Source: Alphaproteobacteria bacterium (lineage in GTDB: Bacteria; Pseudomonadota; Alphaproteobacteria; CAAGCB01; CAG-977). From it: DNA of 64,000 nt. This document shows, one piece after another, positions 35,268 to 43,902 of the stretch. Every line of letters begins with the position of its first letter. The first letter of the stretch is position 1. A program made the translations under genes and the position numbers. The notes beneath the pieces are model-generated. The model had not been told where the DNA came from, made no database searches, and was given only the letters and a program-made list of their open reading frames with translations. Location: contig CAAGCB010000013.1 in assembly GCA_900768185.1 (NCBI GenBank), forward strand, positions 62,001 through 126,000, read 5' to 3'.

Positions 35268-35962
35268 GGGGTTATTTTTTCGATATAGTCGGCGGGACGG
35301 TTTTGAAAGATGTTTTCGAATTTCACTTGCCCCTTGATGCTTTGTTCCCAGCGTTCGACTTCTTTTTTATCGGGTTTGACGTTTTTTCCCCCGTTTTGAT
35401 AAATTAAAAGCAGCGCTATTTTCGCGCCCTGATTGCCGTTTCTGGCGGCGCGTTTATAGTATTCGACGGCTTTGGGAACGTCCTTAATGACGTTTTCACC
35501 GTTTTCATACCAGCGCGCCAGCATCATTTGGGCTTCGACATCATTGGCGTCCGCGGCTTTTTGAGCGTAGGAAAGCGCTTTTTTAAAGTCGTTTTTGACG
35601 TATTTTTCATCAAGGTCGGTGTATAAAACCGCCAGTGTCGTCATCGCGGGCGCGAATCCCCCTTCCGCCGCGCGTTCATAGTATTTCAAGGCTTTATCGG
35701 CGTCGGCTTCGATTCCCCGACCCGACAGGTGCATCGCCCCCAAAACAAAAGCGGCGTCCGGCACGTTCATCGAATCCGCCTGCGCCAGAAAAGTCATCGC
35801 GTTTTTATAATCGCCCCGCTCATACTGTGCCAAAGCCTGCTCCATCACGGGAACGTCGGGCGTTCTGGGCGTGTGCCTGACATAGGAGAACAGCATTCCC
35901 GCCAGCAAAACGGCGGCGCAGATAAAGGATTTTTTCCCGAACGCTTGTTTTTCAATCGCCAT
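35264..35962 (-). CDS. Membrane-anchored Sel1-repeat protein
   Basis: 232-aa protein with an N-terminal signal anchor (SFICAAVLLAGMLFSYV) and four Sel1 units (DAAFVLGAMHLSGRGIEADADKAL, APAMTTLAVLYTD, VEAQMMLARWYENGENVIKDVPKAVEYYKRAARNG). Exposed to the periplasm, probably an adaptor. Heads a two-gene operon with the next Sel1 protein; divergent from murL. Confidence 0.75.
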   Translation of the reverse strand: MAIEKQAFGKKSFICAAVLLAGMLFSYVRHTPRTPDVPVMEQALAQYERGDYKNAMTFLAQADSMNVPDAAFVLGAMHLSGRGIEADADKALKYYERAAEGGFAPAMTTLAVLYTDLDEKYVKNDFKKALSYAQKAADANDVEAQMMLARWYENGENVIKDVPKAVEYYKRAARNGNQGAKIALLLIYQNGGKNVKPDKKEVERWEQSIKGQVKFENIFQNRPADYIEKITP

Positions 35963-36029
35963 TGAGAACCTCTTACATAAAAAGCACGAAAAAGTATAGC
36001 CGCCGAATTGTTTTTAAAAGGTAAAAGGA

Positions 36030-36058
36030 TTGAACGGACGGGATAATTCTGCTACCTT
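36030..36058 (+). promoter_or_regulatory. Putative promoter of murL-murD2
   Basis: TTGAAC, 17-base spacer, TACCTT preceded by TGC (extended -10). Lies in the divergent gap. Confidence 0.4.
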
Positions 36059-36089
36059 TTTCCCGCTTTTTACAAAGGGGGGCGATCCG

Positions 36090-37490
36090 ATGATTTTTTT
36101 GCCGCGCGACCAGGTCAAAACCTTTCATTTCACCGATCGTTTTTATGACGACGCGTCGAAAACGGCGCATTTACGTTATGCGTTCAACAGCGGTGCGATG
36201 ACGTTCGAAGAAACGCTTGTGTTTGAAAACGCCCCCGATCTGACGGACGCGAAACGCCGCGAGGCGCTGGATCTGTGCTTGCGTCTGTTGCATTTCGCCG
36301 CGGGCGTCAGCTATTACAAACTCTACATTCCGGACGAAATCCGGCTGGACAACGACGAAATGACGCAAGCGGAGGCGGAGTTTTTCGATTTGTTCTACAT
36401 GTCGGGGCTGGGCGAATTTTCCTTTCGCAACAACGTCGCGCCGCATATCGCTTTCCCGCACTCGGACGCCGCCCGCGCCCGAAAGGCGGATGTCCGGCTG
36501 AAAAAGGGGATTGTCGTTCCCGTCGGCGGGGGAAAGGATTCGATCGTGTCGATCGAATCATTGAAATCGGTCGGTTTTTCGCCGGTGCTGTTTTCGGTCG
36601 GTTTGCCCCGTCCGATCAGGGAAACGGTTGAATTGTCAAGATTGCCGTCCGTTTTGGTGCGCCGTAAAATTTCGCCCGATTTGATCGCCGCGAACGAAAA
36701 CGCGGCGGGCGCGCTGAACGGACACGTTCCCGTCACGGGCGTTATCGCGTTCATTCTGATGTGCGCCGCGGTTTTATACGATTTCACGGACGCCGCCCTG
36801 TCGAACGAGCGTTCCGCCAACGTCGGCAACACGGAAAAGGACGGGCGCGTCGTCAATCATCAATGGAGCAAATCAATCGAATTCGAACGGGCTTTCCGCA
36901 CGCTGACGCAGACCGTTCTGCCCGATTTCCGCTATTTTTCGCTGTTGCGTCCGTTGTCCGAGCTGGCGATCGCGTCCCTGTTTTCGAAAATCGGAAAATA
37001 CGATGCGGTGTTCACCAGCTGCAACAAGGCGTTCAAGCTGGACGAACGCAAGCGGCTGGACAGATGGTGCGCCGATTGCGACAAGTGCCGGTTTGTTTTT
37101 CTGGCTTTGGCGCCGTTCATGGAACGCGACCGACTGATCGGCGTGTTCGGGCGCGACATGCTGGACGACGCGTCGCAAATCGCGGGATACAGGCAGTTAC
37201 TGGGGCTGGAGGCGTTCAAGCCGTTCGAATGTGTCGGGGAAATTGACGAATCGGCGCTGGCTTTGATGGTTTTGTCCGACCGCGACGAATGGAAAAACGA
37301 CGCCGTTGTCGCCGCCCTGTCGCCCGCCGTGACGGCTAAATACGGAAATAAAAAGGATTTTTTGATTGAGAAAGTTTTTTCTTTGTCGGATAATCATTTA
37401 ATTCCGGAGGAATACGACAATGTTGTTAAATTCTTTAATCAACAAACCCGTAACGGTATGGGGCTATGGCGCCGAGGGTCGCGCGGCTAA
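36090..37490 (+). CDS. murL: UDP-MurNAc-L-Ala-L-Glu epimerase (MurL)
   Basis: 466-aa protein with a PP-loop ATPase motif PVGGGKDS at residues 144-151 and the late motif TSCNKAF...WCADCDKCRFVFLAL. This is the MurL family described in Xanthomonas, which epimerises the terminal L-Glu of UDP-MurNAc-L-Ala-L-Glu to D-Glu. The next gene encodes a MurD-type ligase, as in the known MurD2-MurL pair; the two overlap by 71 bases. Start chosen at MIFLPRDQVK, after AAGGGGGG. If the pathway works as in Xanthomonas, the cell may not need glutamate racemase MurI; that must be checked elsewhere in the genome. Confidence 0.83.
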   Translation: MIFLPRDQVKTFHFTDRFYDDASKTAHLRYAFNSGAMTFEETLVFENAPDLTDAKRREALDLCLRLLHFAAGVSYYKLYIPDEIRLDNDEMTQAEAEFFDLFYMSGLGEFSFRNNVAPHIAFPHSDAARARKADVRLKKGIVVPVGGGKDSIVSIESLKSVGFSPVLFSVGLPRPIRETVELSRLPSVLVRRKISPDLIAANENAAGALNGHVPVTGVIAFILMCAAVLYDFTDAALSNERSANVGNTEKDGRVVNHQWSKSIEFERAFRTLTQTVLPDFRYFSLLRPLSELAIASLFSKIGKYDAVFTSCNKAFKLDERKRLDRWCADCDKCRFVFLALAPFMERDRLIGVFGRDMLDDASQIAGYRQLLGLEAFKPFECVGEIDESALALMVLSDRDEWKNDAVVAALSPAVTAKYGNKKDFLIEKVFSLSDNHLIPEEYDNVVKFFNQQTRNGMGLWRRGSRG

Positions 37491-38703
37491 AACTTTTTTG
37501 GAAAAACGCGGGTGCGAAGTCACCGTGATCGAAGATCCGACCCCGATTCCGCAATCGGGCGTCATTGTCAAATCCCCCGGTATCAGTTTGTATCGTCACG
37601 ACATCAAAATGGCGAAGTATTACGGTGCTTTTTTTACGACGGGCGTCAATCTGTTTATGGAAGCCGCGCTGTCCATGTCCGATTCGCGTCCGTTGCTGAT
37701 CGGCGTGACGGGGACGAAAGGAAAATCGACGACCTCGTCGCTGATCGCCCATTTGTTGCGCGCGCAGGGAAATCGCGTCGCTTTGTGCGGCAATATCGGC
37801 GTTCCCGCGATCGCGATGGCGGACAAGCTTGACCGGTTCGAAGCCGTCGTCGTCGAAATGTCCAGCTATATGTGCGCCGATTTGCAATATCCGTTTGATA
37901 TTTCGGTTGTTTTAAACTTGTATCCCGAACATGTCGACTGGCATAAAACGCATGAACAGTATTATCACGACAAGCTGAACATTCTGGCAAAACGCAAACC
38001 GGGGCAGGTCGCCGTTTTGAATGCGCGGGATCCCCGCACGGCGATGAACGTCCGCGATGTTAAAGACGTCGTCTGGTTCGACGCGATGAACGCGATTCAC
38101 GTTTTCGGCGATTGGTTTTACGACGGTGTGACGAAATTGTTTCCGACCGACGTCGTTCCTTTGCGCGGCGAACACAATTTGAAAAACGTCTGCGCCGCGC
38201 TGACCGTCGTCAAACAGGCCGGCGGCGATTTGACCTTGTGCGGCGAAGCGTTGAAGACGTTTCAGCCTTTGCCTCATCGTTTGCAGACGGTCGCTTTCAA
38301 AAAAGGCGTCATGTACGTTGACGACAGCATCTCGACGACGCCCGAAACGGCGATGGCGGCGCTGAAATCGTTCGGCGATTTCGCGACGATCGTTTTAATC
38401 GCCGGCGGTTTCGACCGCGAACAGGATTATTCCGAACTGGCGGCTTTTGTCGCGAAAGGCGCAGCGAAAGCCGTTGTGACCCTGCCGCCGACGGGCGAGC
38501 GTCTGGCGCAAATGCTGGAAGAAAAAGGCGCGCGCGCCGTTCGTGCCGAAAATATGGACGACGCCGTAAAAAAAGCGGCGGATTTGTCGGGGTTCGGCGA
38601 TATCGTCGTGTTGTCGCCCGCCGCGCCCAGCTACGGCGTTTATAAAAATTTCGAACAGCGCGGGGAGGATTTCGTTCGCTGCGTCAACGCGTTGGAGGAT
38701 TGA
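37420..38703 (+). CDS. murD2: UDP-MurNAc-L-Ala glutamate ligase, MurD2 type
   Basis: 427-aa Mur ligase. Short N-terminal UDP-binding domain (VTVWGYGAEGRAAKTFLEKRG), ATP P-loop GTKGKST at 98-104, metal/ATP residues in VVLNLYPEHVDWH, and the C-terminal domain with AGGFDREQDYSEL and VLSPAAPSYGVYKNFEQRG. Pairing with murL makes L-Glu, not D-Glu, the probable substrate (MurD2 activity). The start has CGGAGG 10 bases upstream and lies within the murL 3' end. A separate conventional murD could exist elsewhere. Confidence 0.85.
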   Translation: MLLNSLINKPVTVWGYGAEGRAAKTFLEKRGCEVTVIEDPTPIPQSGVIVKSPGISLYRHDIKMAKYYGAFFTTGVNLFMEAALSMSDSRPLLIGVTGTKGKSTTSSLIAHLLRAQGNRVALCGNIGVPAIAMADKLDRFEAVVVEMSSYMCADLQYPFDISVVLNLYPEHVDWHKTHEQYYHDKLNILAKRKPGQVAVLNARDPRTAMNVRDVKDVVWFDAMNAIHVFGDWFYDGVTKLFPTDVVPLRGEHNLKNVCAALTVVKQAGGDLTLCGEALKTFQPLPHRLQTVAFKKGVMYVDDSISTTPETAMAALKSFGDFATIVLIAGGFDREQDYSELAAFVAKGAAKAVVTLPPTGERLAQMLEEKGARAVRAENMDDAVKKAADLSGFGDIVVLSPAAPSYGVYKNFEQRGEDFVRCVNALED

Positions 38704-38709
38704 TTCTTC

Positions 38710-39297
38710 CTACCGTCTGGATTTCAGCGCGGTTTGAATTGTTCCGTCGTCCAGATAATCCAGTTCCCCGCCGACGGGAATTCCCTGCGCCAGTGAAGAT
38801 ATTTTGATGTTCGGGGATTTGAACCGTTCGGCGATGTAATGCCCCGTCGTCTGTCCGTCGACCGTCGCGGGCAACGCCAGAATCAGTTCCGACACTCCGG
38901 AATCGCGGATTCGTTTTTCCAAGGCGGGCAGACGCAATTCGTCGGGACCCGTTCCTTCGATTGCGGACAACAACCCGCCCAGAACGTGATAGCGTCCGCG
39001 AAACGCGCCGCTGCGTTCGATCGCCCACAAATCCGCCACGTCCTGCACGACGCAGATTACGCCCGCGTCGCGTTTTTCATCGCGGCAGATCGCGCACGGC
39101 GTCTGCGTGTCCGGATTGCCGCATACGGGGCATGTTTCGACGTGGTCAATCACGTCCCGCATCGCGGTCGCCAAAGGAATCAGTTGCGTTTCCTTTTTCT
39201 TGATCAGGTGCAGAACGGCACGGCGCGCCGATCGTCTGCCGAATCCGGGCAGGCGTGAAAACAGACGGATCAGAGTTTCGATTTCGTTTTCCCGCAC
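38710..39297 (-). CDS. recR: Recombination protein RecR
   Basis: RecR, 195 aa, partner of RecFO in loading RecA. Helix-hairpin-helix LPGFGRRSARRAV, C4 zinc finger at C56/C59/C68/C71, and a Toprim domain (ICVVQDVADLWAIERSGAFRGRYHVLGG). The Walker B-like C-terminus ends GGELDYLDDGTIQTAL. Last gene of the dnaX-ybaB-recR operon; 6 bases from the convergent murD2. Confidence 0.96.
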   Translation of the reverse strand: MRENEIETLIRLFSRLPGFGRRSARRAVLHLIKKKETQLIPLATAMRDVIDHVETCPVCGNPDTQTPCAICRDEKRDAGVICVVQDVADLWAIERSGAFRGRYHVLGGLLSAIEGTGPDELRLPALEKRIRDSGVSELILALPATVDGQTTGHYIAERFKSPNIKISSLAQGIPVGGELDYLDDGTIQTALKSRR

Positions 39298-39309
39298 GGC
39301 TTTTTCCGA

Positions 39310-39618
39310 TTAAAAAGGCATCTTCATACCGGGGGGCAAAATATCGCTCAGCCCGTCGGCGGTTTCGGTTTCGATCTTTTTCCGCGCGTCGTTGAACGCG
39401 GCGGTCAGCAGGTCTTCCAAAACGGCGACGTCGTCCGGATCGACCAAAGACGGATCGATTTTGACGCGCTTGACTTCGCCTTTGCCCGTCATGACGATTT
39501 CAATCATGCCGCCGCCCGACGTTCCCGTAATTTCCTTTTGTGCCAAATCGCGCTGTTGACGCATCAGTTTTTCCTGCATTTCCCGCGCTTTTTGCATCAG
39601 CATGTTAAAATCGGTCAT
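39310..39618 (-). CDS. ybaB: YbaB/EbfC nucleoid-associated protein
   Basis: 102-aa DNA-binding protein, tweezer-shaped dimer in homologues. N-terminal helix NMLMQKAREMQEKLMRQQRDLAQ, then GTSGGGMIEIVMTGKGEVKRVKIDPSL. ATG overlaps dnaX stop by 4 bases. Confidence 0.95.
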   Translation of the reverse strand: MTDFNMLMQKAREMQEKLMRQQRDLAQKEITGTSGGGMIEIVMTGKGEVKRVKIDPSLVDPDDVAVLEDLLTAAFNDARKKIETETADGLSDILPPGMKMPF

Positions 39619-41393
39619 TCGTCGTCCCTTTCGTTGTCGTTTCCTTGTGCCGCCGTATCGGTCAGAAAAGCGTAGCCGGCGTCGTTGATGCCTTCGCTTT
39701 CATCGTCCGCGTTCAAAGCTTTGCGCGGACGCACCGTTTCGATTCTGGATTTCGGGAAAGCTTTTAAAACGGCGGATACGATCGGATCGCGCGTCATATC
39801 CTGTTTCAGCTTTTCGGTATAGGCGCGCGCCTGTTGCAACAGTGTTTGCCCGCCTTGTTGCGAAACGACCGTGACGATCCACTTTTTCCCCGTCCACAGC
39901 CGCAGTTTTTCGACCATTTCGCCCGCCAGATTGTGCGGCGCGCCGTCAACGGGGAAAAATTCGATTTTTCCTTGCTCGTAGGACACGATGCTGACGAATT
40001 TTTCGACGTTATAGGCGAACATCAGTTCGTTTTGCTTGTAGGCGAAAGCCACCAAATCCGCCAAAGAATTGAGCGTGACGAAATCATTTTGCGCCGGTTG
40101 CGCCAAAACGGGCGCGACAGCCGCCACCCCGCCCCAATTCGGAAGACGGACGCTTGCCGCGCGGGGTGCCGCCGCGAAAGTTTCAGCCGTCGCCGCCTTG
40201 GCGGAAGACAACGACGGCGCGTTAAAAGACGGCGATTCTTTTTGCAGGGACTCGATGTACTTGGCGGGAGTCGGCAAATCCGCCGCGTAAGCCAGACGAA
40301 TCAAAACCATTTCCGCGGCTTGTTTTTCCGACGGAGCCTTCAGCGTTTCGTCAATGCCTTTCAGCAACATCTGCCACGCGCGGGTCAAAACGGACATGGG
40401 CAGTTTTTTAGCCATTTCGGAACATCGGTCGCGTTCCGCCGCCGCCATGCTGCCGTCGTCCGCCAGCTCCGGCGCGATTTGAACGCGCGTCAGCCAATGC
40501 GTCAGTTCCAGCAGATCCTGCAAAACAATGACGGGATCCGCGCCCGCGTCGTATTGGCGCGAAAACGAATCCAAAGCGGATTTGATGTCGCCTTTCATCA
40601 CCTGTTCGTACAAATCGACGACGGCGGCGCGGTCGGCAAGCCCGATCATCGCGCGCACGAAATCCGCCGTGACGTTGCCGCCGCCGTGCGCGATCGCCTG
40701 ATCCAACAGGGACAGTCCGTCGCGGACGGAACCGTCGGCGGCTTTGGCGATCAGTTTCAACGCCTCGTCCTCGGCGGCGACGTTTTCTTTGGCGACGATG
40801 TTTTTGAAATGCGCGGTCAAAACGTCCGGTTCGACGCGGCGCAGGTCGAATCGCTGGCAGCGCGACAAAACGGTGGTCGGCACTTTGCGGATCTCGGTCG
40901 TGGCAAAGATGAATTTGACGCGTTCGGGCGGTTCCTCCAACGTTTTCAGCAAAGCGTTGAACGCCGCGGTCGACAGCATGTGGACTTCGTCGATAATATA
41001 GATTTTAAAACGCGCCGCCGTCGGGTTGTACCGTGTTGTTTCGATGATTTCGCGCACGTTTGCGACGCCGGTGTTGCTGGCGGCGTCGATTTCGACAACG
41101 TCGACGTCGCGGTCTTCGGCGATGGCGCGGCAATGTTCGCAAACGCCGCAGGGTTCGGTCGTCATGCCGCCCTTGCCGTCGGAACCCACGCAGTTCAGGG
41201 CGCGGGCGATGATGCGCGCGGACGTCGTTTTGCCGATGCCGCGAATGCCCGTCAGAATGTATGCCTGCGCCAGACGGTTCGTTTCAATGGCGTTTTTCAG
41301 CGTTCGAACCAAAGCTTCCTGCCCGATCAGATCGGAAAAAGTCGTCGGACGGTATTTGCGGGCAAGGACGCGGTATTCGTTTTTGTCGGTCAT
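39615..41393 (-). CDS. dnaX: DNA polymerase III gamma/tau subunit
   Basis: DnaX, 592 aa, clamp-loader ATPase. Walker A GIRGIGKT at 49-56, zinc module C68/C82/C85/C88, Walker B IIDEVHML, sensor region TTEIRKVPTTVLSRCQRF. The C-terminal third (tau-like domain) continues into a low-complexity link and a DnaE/DnaB-interacting part (WTGKKWIVTVVSQQGG). No slippery A-AAA-AAG site is seen, so a programmed frameshift is not supported. It follows the SRP RNA gene, an order usual for the class. Confidence 0.96.
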   Translation of the reverse strand: MTDKNEYRVLARKYRPTTFSDLIGQEALVRTLKNAIETNRLAQAYILTGIRGIGKTTSARIIARALNCVGSDGKGGMTTEPCGVCEHCRAIAEDRDVDVVEIDAASNTGVANVREIIETTRYNPTAARFKIYIIDEVHMLSTAAFNALLKTLEEPPERVKFIFATTEIRKVPTTVLSRCQRFDLRRVEPDVLTAHFKNIVAKENVAAEDEALKLIAKAADGSVRDGLSLLDQAIAHGGGNVTADFVRAMIGLADRAAVVDLYEQVMKGDIKSALDSFSRQYDAGADPVIVLQDLLELTHWLTRVQIAPELADDGSMAAAERDRCSEMAKKLPMSVLTRAWQMLLKGIDETLKAPSEKQAAEMVLIRLAYAADLPTPAKYIESLQKESPSFNAPSLSSAKAATAETFAAAPRAASVRLPNWGGVAAVAPVLAQPAQNDFVTLNSLADLVAFAYKQNELMFAYNVEKFVSIVSYEQGKIEFFPVDGAPHNLAGEMVEKLRLWTGKKWIVTVVSQQGGQTLLQQARAYTEKLKQDMTRDPIVSAVLKAFPKSRIETVRPRKALNADDESEGINDAGYAFLTDTAAQGNDNERDDE

Positions 41394-41419
41394 GGTTTCG
41401 GACGTTTTCGGAAAAAAGG

Positions 41420-41515
41420 AAAAGGAAACCGGACAACGACCCGCCCTAAACCGTTACGGCTGCTTTCTTCCGAACCTGACCGGGTTGGCGGCCGGAACGT
41501 CCGTAGCCGGTTTCC
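41420..41515 (-). ncRNA. ffs: Bacterial small SRP RNA (4.5S)
   Basis: RNA read on the minus strand: the domain IV core GGTCAGGTTCGGAAGAAAGCAGCC (positions 41462-41485 region) matches the universal SRP signature with A for G in the tetraloop-adjacent GGAAG-AAGCAG. The ends pair perfectly: 5' GGAAACCGG with 3' CCGGTTTCC (41424-41432), and a run TTTTCCTTTTTT follows. The 5' end coincides with the start predicted from the promoter. About 92-96 nt. It works with Ffh in membrane targeting. Confidence 0.93.
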
Positions 41516-41521
41516 GCCCTC

Positions 41522-41551
41522 TATTTAGCGTTGTTTTTGTTCGAAGTGCAA
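41522..41551 (-). promoter_or_regulatory. Putative promoter of SRP RNA
   Basis: Minus strand TTGCAC, 18-base spacer, TAAATA. The +1 expected 7 bases downstream is the first G of the paired GGAAACCGG stem. Confidence 0.5.
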
Positions 41552-41619
41552 GCAGAACTTTTACTGTTTTGAAAATCGCGTTCAAAAAAGCTTGTTTTCC
41601 GTCGTTTTTTCAACAATGC

Positions 41620-41650
41620 TTGACAAAGCCGCGATTTAAGCATTTATGTA
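41620..41650 (+). promoter_or_regulatory. Putative promoter of fabD
   Basis: Consensus -35 TTGACA with an AT-rich stretch (CATTTATGTATC) at the right distance for a -10, whose exact register is unclear. About 40 bases before the fabD ATG. Confidence 0.45.
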
Positions 41651-41690
41651 TCGGTCGATTGATTTGTTTTTTCCGTAGGGAGTACGCTTT

Positions 41691-42632
41691 ATGACTCAGG
41701 CTATTGTTTTTCCGGGACAGGGTTCGCAGTCCGTCGGTATGGGAAAGGATTTGGCGGACGCGTTCACCGTCGCCAAAGAGGTTTTTTTGGAAGTCGACGA
41801 CGCGCTGAATCAAAACCTCAGCAAAATGATGTTCGAAGGTCCGGCGGAAGATTTGCTGCTGACGGAAAACGCCCAGCCCGCCTTGATGGCGGTCAGCATG
41901 GCGGTCGTCCGCGTTTTGCAGCAGGAAGGCAAGATTTCGCTGGCTGAAACCTTTAAATACGCGGCGGGGCATTCGCTGGGCGAATATTCCGCGCTGTGCG
42001 CCGCGGGGTCTTTCGATATCACGACGGCGGCGCGTTTGTTGCGTATCCGCGGTCGCGCGATGCAGCAGGCGGTTCCCGCGGGCGAGGGCGGCATGGCGGC
42101 TTTGATCGGCGTCACCGTCGAACAGGCGAAGGAAATCGCCGCCGAAGCCGCCGAAGGCGACGTTTGCGTCGCGGCGAACGACAACGCTCCCGGTCAGGTT
42201 GTTATCAGCGGCACGACGGCGGCGATCGACCGCGCCGTTAAAATCGCGGCGGACAAAGGCGTTAAACGCGCCGTCAAACTGGCGGTCAGCGCGCCGTTCC
42301 ACAGCCCGATGATGCGTCCCGCCGCCGACGTGATGGCGCAAGCTTTGGCGGAAGCGGAAATCAAAGCGCCGCGTTTCCCCGTCATCGCGAACGTGACGGC
42401 TCGTCCCGTGACCGATCCCGCTGAAATCCGCAAATTGCTGGTTGAACAGGTGACGGGATCCGTGCGCTGGCGCGAAAGCATGCTGTTCGCGGTCGAAAAC
42501 GGCGTCGACGCGATCGTCGAAGCCGGTTCCGGCAAGGTTCTGACGGGCATGGCGAAGCGCATCTCCCCCGATTTAAAGGGAATCGCGCTGAATACGCCGC
42601 AGGATATTGAAGATTTTTTGAAAACGCTTTAA
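41691..42632 (+). CDS. fabD: Malonyl-CoA:ACP transacylase
   Basis: FabD, 313 aa, loads malonyl groups onto ACP. Nucleophile S95 in GHSLGEYS, substrate loop FPGQGSQ at the N-terminus, catalytic His in VSAPFHSPMM, and the Gln/Arg region IRGRAMQQAV. It opens the fatty-acid cluster fabD-fabG-acpP-fabF. Confidence 0.97.
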   Translation: MTQAIVFPGQGSQSVGMGKDLADAFTVAKEVFLEVDDALNQNLSKMMFEGPAEDLLLTENAQPALMAVSMAVVRVLQQEGKISLAETFKYAAGHSLGEYSALCAAGSFDITTAARLLRIRGRAMQQAVPAGEGGMAALIGVTVEQAKEIAAEAAEGDVCVAANDNAPGQVVISGTTAAIDRAVKIAADKGVKRAVKLAVSAPFHSPMMRPAADVMAQALAEAEIKAPRFPVIANVTARPVTDPAEIRKLLVEQVTGSVRWRESMLFAVENGVDAIVEAGSGKVLTGMAKRISPDLKGIALNTPQDIEDFLKTL

Positions 42633-42669
42633 TGTAACCTACCTCCAACTTTTGAAAAGGAAAAAGATA

Positions 42670-43404
42670 ATGGATTTTACGGGAAAATGCGCTCTGATCA
42701 CGGGCGCTACGGGCGGCATCGGTCGCGTCATCACCAAAAAACTGCATGACGCGGGCGCGACGGTCATTATTACGGATATGCGTCAGGAATCTCTGGACGC
42801 GTTTGCCGCCGAACTGAAAGAAAGAGTTTTCGCTTTCGCCTGCAATCTGGGCGATCCCGCCGACATCGAATCGCTGGTGTCCAAGGCGGAAAAAGCGGCC
42901 GGCGCCATCGACATTCTGGTCAACAACGCCGGATTGACCAAAGACGGTCTGTTCCTGCGTATGAAGGACGAAGACTGGAATTTGGTTTTGAACGTGAACC
43001 TGACCGCCGGATTCCGTCTGGCGCGCGCCGCAATCCGCGGCATGATGAAGCGCCGCTACGGGCGCATCGTTTCGATGGCTTCGGTCGTCGGCGTGACGGG
43101 CAACCCCGGACAGGCGAACTATTCCGCGTCCAAAGCCGGCTTGATCGGCATGACGAAATGTCTGGCGGCGGAAGTGGCTTCCCGCGGGATTACGGCGAAC
43201 TGTGTCGCCCCCGGTTTCATCAAAACCGCGATGACCGACGTCCTGCCCGAAGAAGAAAAGGAAAAACTGGCGCGCCGCATTCCGATGGGACGTTTGGGAT
43301 TGCCCGACGATGTCGCGAACGCCGTTGTTTTTCTTGCCAGCGACGAAGCGTCTTACATCACGGGTCAGACGATTCACGTCAACGGCGGAATGGCGATGAT
43401 CTGA
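42670..43404 (+). CDS. fabG: 3-Oxoacyl-ACP reductase
   Basis: FabG, 244 aa, NADPH-dependent SDR. TGATGGIG cofactor loop, NNAG motif, catalytic Ser in MASVVG and Y-x3-K in NYSASKAG. The start MDFTGKCALITG is preferred over an upstream TTG because AAAAGG precedes it. A weak hairpin stands between this gene and acpP. Confidence 0.97.
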   Translation: MDFTGKCALITGATGGIGRVITKKLHDAGATVIITDMRQESLDAFAAELKERVFAFACNLGDPADIESLVSKAEKAAGAIDILVNNAGLTKDGLFLRMKDEDWNLVLNVNLTAGFRLARAAIRGMMKRRYGRIVSMASVVGVTGNPGQANYSASKAGLIGMTKCLAAEVASRGITANCVAPGFIKTAMTDVLPEEEKEKLARRIPMGRLGLPDDVANAVVFLASDEASYITGQTIHVNGGMAMI

Positions 43405-43436
43405 GCGCTTTTCCGCTGAGCGGAAAGCTTTGTTTT
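43405..43436 (+). terminator. Hairpin after fabG
   Basis: Stem GCTTT(T)CCGC / GCGGAAAGC with TGA loop, then TTTGTTTT. Weak terminator; acpP downstream has its own promoter-like TTGACT and TGCTAGAAA (43454-43487), though spaced 22 bases. Confidence 0.5.
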
Positions 43437-43555
43437 GATCAAAGCCGCATTTTTTGACTGGTAAAGGTCGAAAAAGTGTGCTAGAAAATGTTGCTTTCGT
43501 GAGTGTTCTTGTCTTTTTCAGGCAAAAACACCCTGTTTAACAAGAGGAATACAAA

Positions 43556-43792
43556 ATGAATGATATTGCCGAACGCGTAAAGAAAATTGTCGTCGAACAC
43601 CTGGGCGTCGATCCTGCCAAAGTGACCGATTCTTCCAGCTTCATCGACGATTTGAACGCAGACAGCTTGGATACCGTTGAACTGGTTATGGCTTTCGAAG
43701 AAGAATTTTCCGTTGAAATTCCCGACGATGCCGCTGAAAAGATTTTGACCGTTCAGGACGCTATCGACTACATCAGCAAACACGCCGCTTAA
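43556..43792 (+). CDS. acpP: Acyl carrier protein
   Basis: AcpP, 78 aa, acidic four-helix carrier. The phosphopantetheine Ser is S37 in [12 protein letters not shown]. Complete and typical. Flanked by hairpins on both sides, which suits an abundant, separately processed mRNA. Confidence 0.98.
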   Translation: MNDIAERVKKIVVEHLGVDPAKVTDSSSFIDDLNADSLDTVELVMAFEEEFSVEIPDDAAEKILTVQDAIDYISKHAA

Positions 43793-43806
43793 CAAGCCCG
43801 AATATG

Positions 43807-43851
43807 CGTGCCGATTTTTTCCGGTTGCTTTTTAATCGGAGGATCGGCACG
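43807..43851 (+). promoter_or_regulatory. Two competing hairpins between acpP and fabF
   Basis: The 5' arm CGTGCCGATT can pair either with AATCGG (43834-43839, through CCGATT) or with ATCGGCACG (43843-43851, through CGTGCCGAT). The second is a perfect 9-bp stem. No T-run follows. It may protect the acpP mRNA 3' end or tune fabF expression. Confidence 0.45.
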
Positions 43852-43902
43852 TCTTGCTATTAAACAGAATTTTTACCATCAAATCTTTCCAAAGGATAAC
43901 AA

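Noticed and set aside
39615..41393. Programmed frameshift in dnaX giving a gamma subunit
   Set aside because: I looked for a slippery A-AAA-AAG heptamer with downstream stem and found none.
39834..41528. 564-codon open frame opposite dnaX
   Set aside because: Low-complexity Arg/Gln/Phe translation, antisense to dnaX and crossing the SRP RNA.
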